Source: an uncultured Candidatus Melainabacteria bacterium (GTDB lineage Bacteria > Cyanobacteriota > Vampirovibrionia > Gastranaerophilales > Gastranaerophilaceae). Taken from it: DNA of 18,633 nucleotides. Below are positions 7,061 to 13,947 of the stretch, piece after piece (position 1 is the stretch's first letter; every line of letters begins with the position of its first letter). The position numbers and the translations under genes were made by a program. The notes under the pieces are model-generated. The model was not told the origin of the DNA, searched no databases, and worked only from the letters and a program-made list of their open reading frames with translations. Where the stretch lies: NCBI GenBank assembly GCA_934777245.1, contig CAKVND010000045.1:1-18633 (forward strand), given 5' to 3'.

Positions 7061-7157
7061 TTGGTGTAACTAATACCTATTTCATCCAAAATAATAGGGT
7101 TAAGCTCTCTACACCAAAGCGCTTGAAGATTATTTAATCCTCAAGCGCTTTTTCTCT
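7061..7157 (+). ncRNA. Candidate structured small RNA (RNA A)
   Basis: A TATAAT (7049-7054) lies 7 nt before the first base of an 8-bp closing stem, TTGGTGTA (7061-7068) with TACACCAA (7110-7117). Inside is a second hairpin, CCTATT (7076-7081) with AATAGG (7093-7098), loop TCATCCAAAAT, and an unpaired 3' segment GTTAAGCTCTC (7099-7109). An intrinsic terminator starts where the closing stem ends. The -35 for the 7049 box is poor, so transcription may instead start at the TTGACA promoter near 6935, giving about 190 nt. There is no coding frame and no downstream gene on this strand, so a trans-acting RNA fits better than a riboswitch. It shares architecture and two sequence blocks with the RNA at 13823-13906. 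I do not match it to a known family. Confidence 0.5.
7117..7157 (+). terminator. Intrinsic terminator of RNA A
   Basis: A 10-bp stem (AAGCGCTTGA 7117-7126 with TCAAGCGCTT 7141-7150) is extended after one mismatch by GATT/AATC and followed by TTTCTCTT. The T-run places it on the + strand. Confidence 0.8.
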
Positions 7158-7158
7158 T

Positions 7159-7194
7159 AAAAAAGAGGGGCTGGCTTATTTAAGCCAGCCCCTC
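7159..7194 (-). terminator. Intrinsic terminator of pepA
   Basis: A GC-rich 12-bp stem (7165-7176 with 7183-7194, GAGGGGCTGGCT/AGCCAGCCCCTC), a 6-nt loop and six T's on the minus strand (7164-7159). It stands back to back with the + strand terminator of RNA A. Confidence 0.9.
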
Positions 7195-7199
7195 AAAAA

Positions 7200-8600
7200 C
7201 TATTGTTCTAAAATATAATTCAACAAAGTTCTAACACCGGCACCGGTTGCGCCTTTGATAAACTCTTGTTGAGGTTTCTCAAGATAAGCAACACCTGCAA
7301 TGTCAATGTGAGCCCACTTAACATCTTTTACGAATTTTTGTAAGAACACACCGGCTGTAGAAGCACCGCCCCAACGAGATCCGGTATTTTTCATATCAGC
7401 GATATCACTCTTTAAGCTGTCAAAATATTCATCCCAAAGAGGAAGTTCCCAATATCTTTCTCCGCTTCTATCTGCTGTTGATATTAAATTTTTAACCAAA
7501 GTTTCATCATTCCCCATAATACCTGCTGCATTTGTACCCAATGCTACAACGCAAGCACCTGTAAGTGTTGCAAGGTCAATAACTTCATCAACACCAAGTT
7601 CGCAAGCGTAACATAGAGCGTCTGCAAGAGTCAGTCTACCTTCTGCGTCAGTATTATCAACTTCAATTGTCTTACCGTTTTTAGCAGTTAGAATATCACC
7701 AGGTTTGTAAGCACTACATCCCGGCATATTTTCGCATGCTGCAATAATTCCGTGAACTTCTACTTGCGGATGAAATTCTCTTATTATGCTCATAATGCCC
7801 AAAACGCAAGCAGCTGCAGACATATCATCTTTCATTGTAAGCATTGAGGATGCAGGTTTGATATCCAACCCGCCACTATCAAATGTGATACCTTTTCCGA
7901 TAATCGCAATACGTTTTTTAGGGTTATCAACAGAGTATTTCATGTGAATGAATTTAGGTTCTTGAGCACTACCTTTTGCAACAGCTAAAAATGCACCCAT
8001 GCCCATTTTTTCGCACTCTTCTCTGTTGTAGATTTTTGTTTCCAAACCAAAATCACATGCGATATTTGCAAGTTCAGTCGGAGTCGCAAGTTGTGCAGGC
8101 TCATTTGCTAGATTTCTTGCAAAACTCATAGCTGCTGCAATTTTTTCTGTTTTTCTTACAATGCCTTCATTAGCTTGAACGTAAATTTCTTTAACTTTGT
8201 TATCTTTCTTTTCAGATTTATATTTATCGAAAGCATAATCTGCAATAAATGCGCCCATTGTGAATTGTTCTGAATAATCGAATTCAATTCCTTCCAGAGA
8301 GAATGCAACTTTTTTAGCTTCCATTTGCATGCATTTTTTTACAGCTTTGTAGATAGCTTCTCTTGTTTTGTTAGGTGTAAAATCTTCTTTTTTACCTAAA
8401 CCTAAAACAAGCACTTTTCTGTAAACTTCTTTACCGTAAGTCGGAAGAAGATATGTTTCGCCGAATTTACCCTTGAAGCCGTCTTGTTCAATCGCGTATT
8501 TGTTAGCAAGCTCGCTAACTGTTTTTTCGCCTTCGAACATGTTTACGACAAGGATGTCGGCATCAATAGTTTTAACATCTTGAACAACTTTGATTTCCAT
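7200..8600 (-). CDS. pepA: Leucyl aminopeptidase, M17 family
   Basis: This is a cytosolic two-metal aminopeptidase, normally a hexamer, that removes N-terminal residues during peptide turnover. The C-terminal catalytic domain is intact: GKGITFDSGGLDIKP (235-249) gives K236, D241 and K248; KDDM gives D259; and NTDAEGRL (316-323) gives D318, E320 and R322. These correspond to the metal ligands and catalytic Lys/Arg of E. coli PepA. The N-terminal domain (about 1-150) is less conserved, as is usual. The length, 466 residues, is slightly short of the 500 of E. coli. AAGGAG precedes the ATG. The gene stands alone, with a strong terminator after it and a divergent tRNA promoter upstream. E. coli PepA also binds DNA at cer/xer sites; whether this one does cannot be read. 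Confidence 0.96.
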   Translation of the reverse strand: MEIKVVQDVKTIDADILVVNMFEGEKTVSELANKYAIEQDGFKGKFGETYLLPTYGKEVYRKVLVLGLGKKEDFTPNKTREAIYKAVKKCMQMEAKKVAFSLEGIEFDYSEQFTMGAFIADYAFDKYKSEKKDNKVKEIYVQANEGIVRKTEKIAAAMSFARNLANEPAQLATPTELANIACDFGLETKIYNREECEKMGMGAFLAVAKGSAQEPKFIHMKYSVDNPKKRIAIIGKGITFDSGGLDIKPASSMLTMKDDMSAAACVLGIMSIIREFHPQVEVHGIIAACENMPGCSAYKPGDILTAKNGKTIEVDNTDAEGRLTLADALCYACELGVDEVIDLATLTGACVVALGTNAAGIMGNDETLVKNLISTADRSGERYWELPLWDEYFDSLKSDIADMKNTGSRWGGASTAGVFLQKFVKDVKWAHIDIAGVAYLEKPQQEFIKGATGAGVRTLLNYILEQ

Positions 8601-8670
8601 AGTTCAAAACTCCTTTCTTATTTATTCCTATTTTAAGCAAGTTTCAAGAAAAATTAAATACGTTAATTAG

Positions 8671-8676
8671 ATTATA
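8671..8676 (-). promoter_or_regulatory. Candidate pepA -10 element
   Basis: A TATAAT box on the minus strand in an A/T-rich stretch, about 70 nt before the pepA ATG. The -35 zone overlaps the -35 of the divergent tRNA promoter and has no good TTGACA match. Confidence 0.4.
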
Positions 8677-8696
8677 AAAAAAAATAAACAAAACGT

Positions 8697-8725
8697 TTGA
8701 CATTTAAAAATGTTTATAATATGAT
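8697..8725 (+). promoter_or_regulatory. tRNA-Val promoter
   Basis: TTGACA (8697-8702), a 17-nt spacer and TATGAT (8720-8725) predict a start near 8732, about 89 nt before the tRNA. Confidence 0.75.
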
Positions 8726-8732
8726 TATCTTG

Positions 8733-8820
8733 TTGACAGCCGGTGAGGACAAGCGGGCGAGAAACAAAGGGAAGGGGAGAAAGAAGCCTTCCTAAAGTGA
8801 AAGCAGTGAGTCCATGAGAC
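8733..8820 (+). other. Purine-rich, GC-rich leader of the tRNA transcript
   Basis: The 88 nt between promoter and tRNA are mostly A and G and much richer in G than the flanks. A hairpin GGGAAGG (8769-8775) with CCTTCCT (8787-8793) is visible, and GGAC (8747-8750) can pair with GTCC (8810-8813). GGGCG at 8755-8759 copies the start of the tRNA acceptor strand. No ribosome site or coding frame stands out. It may be only a 5' leader removed by RNase P, or a small RNA of its own. Confidence 0.4.
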
Positions 8821-8896
8821 GGGCGTTTAGCTCAGTTGGTAGAGCGTCTCCCTTACAAGGAGAGGGTCAGAAGTTCGAGTCTTCTAACGCCCACCA
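8821..8896 (+). tRNA. tRNA-Val (anticodon UAC)
   Basis: A full 76-nt cloverleaf: acceptor GGGCGTT/AACGCCC (8821-8827 with 8886-8892), D-arm with AGCTCAGTTGGTAGAGC, anticodon loop CTTACAA with TAC in the wobble-to-36 positions, and T-loop TTCGAGT. The discriminator is A and the CCA end is encoded (8894-8896). It reads valine GUN codons through the UAC anticodon. Confidence 0.96.
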
Positions 8897-8899
8897 TTT

Positions 8900-8924
8900 A
8901 AGAGGTCTTTAAGACCTCTTTTTT
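8900..8924 (+). terminator. tRNA terminator
   Basis: A 9-bp stem (AAGAGGTCT 8900-8908 with AGACCTCTT 8912-8920), a 3-nt loop and a run of six T's ending at 8924. Confidence 0.9.
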
Positions 8925-8965
8925 AATGCGTAAATTCTGTGTGTAATTGGTGGGTAATCGATTGT

Positions 8966-9814
8966 TTATTTATTAATTGCAAAGTATACTTCTTTCAGAC
9001 GTTTTTTGCTGATATGAGTATACAATTGGGTTGTTGAAACATCGCTATGCCCTAGGAGTTCTTGCACAACTCTCAAGTCTGCACCGTTTTCAAGCAAATG
9101 TGTTGCAAAGCTGTGTCTTAGAGTGTGTGGAGAAATATTTTTATGAATCAATTTGCCTTGATTATGGATAAAACTATAAATATCTTGGCGTGTAACAAAT
9201 TTCCCGTTATCTTTAATCAAAAGATTTTTAGTTGTCAAACCAAACTTCTTAATCAAAAAATCTCTTGTAGGTAAAAATTCTTTGATAACAAATTTTGCTT
9301 GTTCGCCGATTGGAATTATGCGTTCTTTTGAACCTTTACCAAAACAACGAACGTATTTTGATGATAAATCTATATCGTTTATTTTAAGATTAACAAGCTC
9401 AGAGACTCTTAATCCGCAGCTATAAAGTAACTCCATAATAACATGTTCAAGCGGAGTTAAATTATTATGCAACATCTCATCAATTTCTTTAACAGAAACT
9501 ACTTTTGGCAATCTTTGAGGAGTTTTCGGCTGTTCTAAAGTCGCAGCAGGGTTTTTATCTAGAATTCCTGATGAGGTTGCCCATTTAAAAAATCCTCTCA
9601 AAGACGCAACCTTTCGAATAACGCTAGTCGGAGCGAGTTTTTTTTCTCTAAGAGTTCTAACATAAGAATTAATTGTTATTCGGCTTATTGATTTAATATC
9701 TTCAATGCCTTGCGCAAAATCAGATAAATCGCGCCTGTAGGCATCAATCGTATTTTGCGAAAGTCCTTTTTCCAGCTCCAAATATTCTAAATATTCTCCG
9801 ATTGTTTGGTACAA
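8966..9814 (-). CDS. xerD: XerC/XerD-type tyrosine recombinase
   Basis: This is a site-specific recombinase of the Xer group, which resolves chromosome dimers at dif together with a partner and FtsK. The 282-residue protein is typical in length, with a SAM-like core-binding domain (about 1-85) and a catalytic domain holding all six key residues: R136 (CGLRVSE), K160 (GKGSKER), H230 and R233 (SPHTLRHSFATHLLENGAD), H256 (LLGHSDVSTT) and Y265 (QLYTH). The final KKRLKEVYFAI resembles the XerC/D tail. The start codon is TTG, with AGAGG placed in the 15-nt gap after the upstream gene, so the two genes are probably coupled. It could be the housekeeping Xer protein or a related integrase. No direct repeat of the nearby tRNA-Val end is seen, which favours the housekeeping role; the XerC/XerD choice is uncertain. 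Confidence 0.88.
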   Translation of the reverse strand: MYQTIGEYLEYLELEKGLSQNTIDAYRRDLSDFAQGIEDIKSISRITINSYVRTLREKKLAPTSVIRKVASLRGFFKWATSSGILDKNPAATLEQPKTPQRLPKVVSVKEIDEMLHNNLTPLEHVIMELLYSCGLRVSELVNLKINDIDLSSKYVRCFGKGSKERIIPIGEQAKFVIKEFLPTRDFLIKKFGLTTKNLLIKDNGKFVTRQDIYSFIHNQGKLIHKNISPHTLRHSFATHLLENGADLRVVQELLGHSDVSTTQLYTHISKKRLKEVYFAINK

Positions 9815-9829
9815 ACTCTTTTCCTCTAT

Positions 9830-10858
9830 TTATTTCCAACGGTTTTCATACTCTTCTACTGCTTGCGCAGCCTCTTCTTCCGAATATTTGTATCCCGAAA
9901 GGCTAAGCATGATGCGTCCTGCTGATTCCTCAAACAACTTTTTCTTAATTTTATAAGGATATGTTTCGTTGCCTTGAAGTTTGCCTTCGTGGATTGCTTT
10001 TACTATATCATCAATGTAAATTTGTGTGTATTGAGGAATTTTAGGAAACCTTTTTATATATTCACAAAGCGGCATATTCTCGCGATAACGATTCCCACTA
10101 GCTGAAGTTAAAAGAAAATTTCCCATGGTATTTAATCCACCTGCTGAAGCTGGCGTGATATGTTCAATAGAGCCGGTAGATGCAATAAAAATACGTCTTA
10201 CAATTTCTGTCTGTTGGCGTTTGGAATACTTTACGACAAATGCGTTTCTGCTGCTTTCAGATGTCGGAAGAAAAAGCGCTTTATTTTTTATATCATTAAA
10301 AATTTCTCGTTCGTTTTGATTAGGAATAATTTCTTCTAAGGAGCTCAAAAAAGTTTTTCGCTTGAATGTATCGTGTTTTGAGTTTGCCAGAATAATCTGT
10401 CTGCATTTTGTTGTTTTAGAGCGGATTTTTAAAGCCGTTTGCGGAGAAAGCTTTCTTGTTAAATAATCTACGTCGTCCAGCACTTCCATTTCTTCTAATT
10501 TTAATTTCGTAAGACAATTTGTTTTAATCATCTGCAAGCAATTTTGCAAATTATCATCCGGATTTAATAGAGAAAAATCCTTAAAAATTGCAAACATAGC
10601 TTTTTCTATAGGTAACATAAAATCTTGATAATTATTTAATAACAGAATTGTATCTTCGGCAGTATGACATTTGGTCAAGCCTTTTTCGAACGGCTTAATT
10701 GTTTCCGTTGGAATGATTTTTACCCCGCGATAAGGACAAGTAATGTTTTTTAGCCTTCTTAAAGGCTTACCCGCGGATGTTTTACCCTCGTATGGGATAT
10801 CATAATAATAATTGAGGTAATTTTCGAGAGTAATCTTTTTAAGTTTCTTTTTTGGCAT
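9830..10858 (-). CDS. HNH-endonuclease-like protein lacking the zinc cysteines
   Basis: Residues 230-263 (GSIEHITPASAGGLNTMGNF, then LLTSASGNRYRENMPL) follow the HNH pattern: acid-histidine E232-H233, the P-x-S-x-GG-x-N-x-x-x-N turn ending at N247, and N256 with a following arginine. The N-terminal CPYRG (41-45) matches the place of the first zinc knuckle in related proteins (CPYCG), but the second cysteine is R44. Where 'CxxCN' is expected the protein has TSASGN. Both halves of the zinc site are therefore lost, while the catalytic histidine is kept. The middle (70-225) is helical and unassigned. It is translated just before the XerD-like recombinase, 15 nt apart. A DNA-processing role is likely but unproven; it may be an inactive nuclease or a binding protein. 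Confidence 0.65.
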   Translation of the reverse strand: MPKKKLKKITLENYLNYYYDIPYEGKTSAGKPLRRLKNITCPYRGVKIIPTETIKPFEKGLTKCHTAEDTILLLNNYQDFMLPIEKAMFAIFKDFSLLNPDDNLQNCLQMIKTNCLTKLKLEEMEVLDDVDYLTRKLSPQTALKIRSKTTKCRQIILANSKHDTFKRKTFLSSLEEIIPNQNEREIFNDIKNKALFLPTSESSRNAFVVKYSKRQQTEIVRRIFIASTGSIEHITPASAGGLNTMGNFLLTSASGNRYRENMPLCEYIKRFPKIPQYTQIYIDDIVKAIHEGKLQGNETYPYKIKKKLFEESAGRIMLSLSGYKYSEEEAAQAVEEYENRWK

Positions 10859-10873
10859 AATGAGCCTTTTTGA

Positions 10874-10901
10874 TTTATAATTCTTACTCTCATAATAACA
10901 A
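10874..10901 (-). promoter_or_regulatory. Candidate promoter of the HNH-like/xerD pair
   Basis: On the minus strand TTGTTA (10901-10896), a 16-nt spacer and TATAAA (10879-10874), 16 nt before the ATG. Confidence 0.5.
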
Positions 10902-10944
10902 ATTAAAATAGCTTTCGCAAGATGGTAGATGTATTTGCGATGTA

Positions 10945-10965
10945 AAGGGCGGAAAGTCCGCCCTT
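10945..10965 (-). terminator. Hairpin after the DUF378 gene
   Basis: A 9-bp GC-rich stem (AAGGGCGGA 10945-10953 with TCCGCCCTT 10957-10965) with a 3-nt loop. Only three T's follow on the minus strand, so the strength is uncertain. Confidence 0.6.
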
Positions 10966-10973
10966 AATTAAAA

Positions 10974-11207
10974 TTAAAAATTACAATGTCCGTATTTACA
11001 ACTTTCAGAAGCGTGTTTGTCGCAGTTGTACATGAAATACACTGAAGCGACAGCACTTAAACCGACAAGTGAATAAATTATACGGGATATTACTGTCATG
11101 TCTCCAAAAATTTGTGCAACAAGGTTAAAGCCTAATAAGCCGATTAAGCCCCAGTTAAGTGCGCCAATAATTGTTAATGCATACGCTAAGTATTTAATAT
11201 ATTTCAT
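10974..11207 (-). CDS. DUF378 family small membrane protein
   Basis: The 77-residue protein matches the DUF378 pattern: a first membrane helix with ALTIIGALNWGLIGLLGFNLVA (about 10-31), a short loop with FGDMTVISRIIY, and a second helix SLVGLSAVASVYFMY (about 46-60). The function of the family is unknown. The short tail has three cysteines and two histidines (CDKHASESCKYGHC), which could bind a metal. A perfect AGGAGG lies before the ATG. It is 85 nt downstream of another membrane-protein gene on the same strand, without a clear terminator between them, so they may share a transcript. Confidence 0.88.
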   Translation of the reverse strand: MKYIKYLAYALTIIGALNWGLIGLLGFNLVAQIFGDMTVISRIIYSLVGLSAVASVYFMYNCDKHASESCKYGHCNF

Positions 11208-11292
11208 AACATACCTCCTTTTATCATGTACATTATTAATTATTACTTATTCTTTTGGAAAAGAAATTGGAGGTTTGACTTAGGTAATTTAA

Positions 11293-11736
11293 CTAATATT
11301 TCTTTTTATGGAATTTTGCAGGAGTATAAACATATTTATAAGTGTTTTTTGATGTATAGTTGGTGTGAATCTCAACTCCAGGTTCTGTGTTTTGCTCTGT
11401 AGTAATTTCAACTTGTGCTTCTTGAATAGTATTTTCACCATCTTTATTTTCTGTAACACTGGAAGATTGAATGTTGCATTGTGGTTTTTGTTTAATCTTA
11501 TTAGTCTGGATTTTTGCTGTTTTATCGGTATTTGTTTTTTTTGTTGTTTGTTTTTTTATCGGCATTTCTTGTTTTTGAATTGTTTTTTCTTGAATATTTA
11601 GAACTTCTTGCGATTGTGATTTTTCTTTATCACTATTCAAAAGTTGTGGTTTATATGAAAGATGTAAAATTATAAATGCTGAAATAAGTGCTAAAATTGT
11701 TGCAGAAATAATTGTTGTTATTGTTTTTTTATTCAT
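11293..11736 (-). CDS. Single-pass membrane protein, Lys/Gln/Thr-rich, unknown function
   Basis: The 147-residue product has one N-terminal membrane helix (TIISATILALISAFIILHL, about 7-25), short positive residues before it, and a long low-complexity region rich in lysine, glutamine, threonine and glutamate (about 35-125). The C-terminal end is basic and aromatic (KYVYTPAKFHKKKY). There is no enzymatic motif and I do not recognise a family. An N-in anchor with an extracytoplasmic spacer is likely. AAGGAG precedes the ATG. The gene lies between the terminator of typA and the DUF378 gene. Confidence 0.7.
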   Translation of the reverse strand: MNKKTITTIISATILALISAFIILHLSYKPQLLNSDKEKSQSQEVLNIQEKTIQKQEMPIKKQTTKKTNTDKTAKIQTNKIKQKPQCNIQSSSVTENKDGENTIQEAQVEITTEQNTEPGVEIHTNYTSKNTYKYVYTPAKFHKKKY

Positions 11737-11761
11737 TTTGAACTCCTTGTTATATTAGTAT

Positions 11762-11788
11762 ATTATATGTTTTTTAAGATTTAAACAA
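11762..11788 (-). promoter_or_regulatory. Candidate promoter of the Lys/Gln-rich membrane protein
   Basis: On the minus strand TTGTTT (11788-11783), a 15-nt spacer and a perfect TATAAT (11767-11762), 25 nt before the ATG. The spacer is short. Confidence 0.5.
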
Positions 11789-11828
11789 GTCTAAAGAAAT
11801 TATTTAATAGATGGTATAAAAAGTTAAC

Positions 11829-11869
11829 AAAAAAACAACACAGAAAAACTCATATGTTTTTCTGTGTTG
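11829..11869 (-). terminator. Intrinsic terminator of typA
   Basis: A perfect 13-bp stem (11836-11848 with 11857-11869, CAACACAGAAAAA arms), an 8-nt loop and seven T's on the minus strand (11835-11829). Confidence 0.93.
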
Positions 11870-11894
11870 TATAAATTGAAATTAATATCTAAAT

Positions 11895-13688
11895 TTAAAT
11901 ACTTTTAAATTTAACCAAATCTTGTTTTCTCATTCTGATATTTTCAGGAGTAATTTCAACAAGTTCGTCATCGCCAATGTATTCCAAACAATCTTCCAAA
12001 GAAAGTTCTTTATGAGCCTGTAAAGTTACCATTACATCGGCTGTCGCACTTCTCATATTGGTTAATTTTTTAGTCTTACAAATATTTACTACGATATCTT
12101 GAGGTCTGTTGCCTTCACCGATAATCATACCTCTGTAAACCTTAGTTTTTGGTGTAACAAAGAACACTCCTCTATCTTCAAATTGAGCCAAAGCGTAAGG
12201 AATAGCTTCTCCTTGTTCGTGTGCTAAGATTGAACCGCTTCTTTGTTTCGGAATATCACCGGCATAAGGTTTGTATTCGTCAAATGTGTGATACATAATA
12301 CCTTCACCACGAGTCATACGAATAAATTCTGAACGGAAACCAATCAACCCTCTTGCTGGAATTGAAAATTTCATGTTTGTTCTACCGTTAGCGTTTTGCA
12401 TTTCAATCATAGTAGCTTTTCTGCCTGAAAGTCTGTCAATACAAGAACCGGCATATTCTTCAGGAACGTCAACCAACAAATCTTCAAACGGTTCTTGCAA
12501 GTTTTCGCCTTCACCTTTAAAAATAACTTCCGGTTTAGAAACTTGGAATTCGTAACCTTCTCTACGCATTGTTTCAATTAGAATACCCAAGTGAAGTTCG
12601 CCTCTACCGCTAACCTTGAAGCAGTCTGTTGAATCAGTATCTTCGACTTTCAAACTTACGTTCTTTTCTAATTCGTCATAAAGTCTTTTTCTAAGTTGTC
12701 TAGATGTTACAAACTTACCTTCTTGACCTGCAAACGGGCTGTCGTTAACAGAGAAATTCATTTGCAAAGTAGGTTCGTCAACCTTAATTAAAGGCAAAGC
12801 TTCAATGTTATTAGGGTCGCAAAGAGTTTCACCGATTTGGATATCAGAAAAACCTGCAATACCAACAATATCACCGGCTTCTGCTTCTTCAATTTCTATA
12901 CGTCCTAAATCATGGAAGCCAAACAATTTTGTAACTTTCCCTTTTGTAACTTTTCCTTCGTGGTTAATCCAAGCAACTTGGTCTTGTGAATGAATTATAC
13001 CATTTGCAACACGACCGATTACAATTCTTCCTACGTATTCATTATAATCAAGAGTTGTTGCTCTGAATTGGAAAGGCTTTGTTGAATCACCTGCAGGTTC
13101 TTGAATGTTTTCGATAATACAATCCAAAAGCGGAATCATGTCTTTTCTTTCGTCATCAAGATGTTTGATTGCAAAACCGTTCAAGCTGCTTGCGTAAATA
13201 TAAGGGAAATCAATTAAATCTTCTCTGTCAGTCAATTCTGTGAATAAATCAAAAACTTTATCCAATGTTCCGTCAGGGTCAGCCGCCGGTTTGTCGATTT
13301 TATTGATAACAACAATAATTTTAATTCCAAGTTCTAATGCTTTTGATAAAACGAATCTTGTTTGAGGCATTGGGCCTTCTGCTGCGTCAACGATTAATAA
13401 AGCACCGTCTACCATACCCAATACACGTTCAACTTCACCACCGAAATCTGCGTGACCAGGAGTGTCAACTACGTTGATTTTTATACCTTTATAGTCAATC
13501 GCAATATTTTTAGAAAGAATTGTAATTCCTCTTTCTCTTTCCAAATCGTTATTATCAAGTACACGTTCTTGAACTTGTTGATTTTCTCTAAATGCACCGC
13601 TTTGTTTAAGCATACAATCAACCATAGTTGTTTTGCCGTGGTCAACGTGAGCGATAATAGCGATGTTTCTAATATTCTTATTTGCCAT
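11895..13688 (-). CDS. typA: Ribosome-associated GTPase TypA/BipA
   Basis: TypA is an EF-G-like translational GTPase that binds the 70S ribosome and supports 50S assembly and growth under stress or in the cold. The 597-residue length is usual. The G-domain motifs are all present: AHVDHGKT (13-20), RERGITI (51-57), DTPGHADFGGEV (75-86) and NKID (129-132). They are followed by the beta-barrel domain II (about 200-290) and the EF-G-like III/V domains and TypA-specific C-terminal domain (SGRGELHLGILIETMRREG, ARGLIGFRSEF, GSILAHEQGEAIPYAL). The ribosome site is a modest AGGGA. The gene is monocistronic, with a strong terminator after it and an A/T inverted repeat in its upstream region. Confidence 0.97.
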   Translation of the reverse strand: MANKNIRNIAIIAHVDHGKTTMVDCMLKQSGAFRENQQVQERVLDNNDLERERGITILSKNIAIDYKGIKINVVDTPGHADFGGEVERVLGMVDGALLIVDAAEGPMPQTRFVLSKALELGIKIIVVINKIDKPAADPDGTLDKVFDLFTELTDREDLIDFPYIYASSLNGFAIKHLDDERKDMIPLLDCIIENIQEPAGDSTKPFQFRATTLDYNEYVGRIVIGRVANGIIHSQDQVAWINHEGKVTKGKVTKLFGFHDLGRIEIEEAEAGDIVGIAGFSDIQIGETLCDPNNIEALPLIKVDEPTLQMNFSVNDSPFAGQEGKFVTSRQLRKRLYDELEKNVSLKVEDTDSTDCFKVSGRGELHLGILIETMRREGYEFQVSKPEVIFKGEGENLQEPFEDLLVDVPEEYAGSCIDRLSGRKATMIEMQNANGRTNMKFSIPARGLIGFRSEFIRMTRGEGIMYHTFDEYKPYAGDIPKQRSGSILAHEQGEAIPYALAQFEDRGVFFVTPKTKVYRGMIIGEGNRPQDIVVNICKTKKLTNMRSATADVMVTLQAHKELSLEDCLEYIGDDELVEITPENIRMRKQDLVKFKSI

Positions 13689-13741
13689 TTTCTTAATCCC
13701 TATTTCTTCTAGTGTTGATTTTACACTTATATTCTAAAACA

Positions 13742-13770
13742 AAAATTTTTATTTGTATAATAAAAATTTT
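13742..13770. repeat. 12-bp A/T inverted repeat upstream of typA
   Basis: AAAATTTTTATT (13742-13753) and AATAAAAATTTT (13759-13770) are perfect inverted arms around TGTAT. It lies 54 nt upstream of the typA ATG and could be an operator, a promoter-region bend or an RNA hairpin; the pure A/T content makes chance more likely. It also contains a + strand TATAAT (13756-13761). Confidence 0.35.
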
Positions 13771-13822
13771 GTAAAGAGATGGAAGATGGGTTTATATCGC
13801 GTTTGAGTTTAAAAATTAAGAT

Positions 13823-13847
13823 AAAAAAAGTGTGCTATTAAGCACAC
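13823..13847 (-). terminator. Intrinsic terminator of RNA B
   Basis: A 7-bp stem (13830-13836 with 13841-13847, GTGTGCT/AGCACAC), a 4-nt loop and seven T's on the minus strand (13829-13823). Confidence 0.85.
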
Positions 13848-13906
13848 GCGTATCCCTACAAGATTTAACCGAACTCTTATCGATTTTTAGGAATTAAGAG
13901 GGATAC
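13823..13906 (-). ncRNA. Candidate structured small RNA (RNA B)
   Basis: On the minus strand an 8-bp closing stem, GTATCCCT (13906-13899) with AGGGATAC (13857-13850), encloses an inner hairpin CTTA (13898-13895) with TAAG (13879-13876). The 15-nt loop holds TTCCTAAAAAT (13893-13883), and an 18-nt unpaired 3' segment holds GGTTAAATCT (13870-13861). An intrinsic terminator begins 2 nt after the closing stem. Upstream GATAAT (13923-13918) with AAGACA 15 nt before it, or TAAAAT (13918-13913), could serve as promoter. No reading frame is present and the next gene on this strand, typA, has its own leader. It resembles the RNA at 7061-7157 in architecture and in two sequence blocks, so the two may be paralogues. 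Confidence 0.5.
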
Positions 13907-13947
13907 AAGAAAATTTTATTATCAAACTCTAATCTATTTGTCTTGGT

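Noticed and set aside
6970..7157. 6S RNA as the identity of the RNA upstream of pepA
   Set aside because: The length from the upstream promoter would fit, but the 5' and 3' ends do not pair and there is no long two-sided central-bubble hairpin.
8733..8820. Cobalamin riboswitch or hammerhead ribozyme in the tRNA leader
   Set aside because: Words such as AAAGGGAA and GTGAGGAC are reminiscent, but the required cores (GCCACTG; CTGATGA) are missing and a tRNA follows rather than a protein gene.
8821..9814. tRNA-Val plus tyrosine recombinase as the end of an integrated island
   Set aside because: No direct repeat of the tRNA 3' end is seen, the recombinase is Xer-like in length and motifs, and the surrounding genes are mostly ordinary chromosomal ones.
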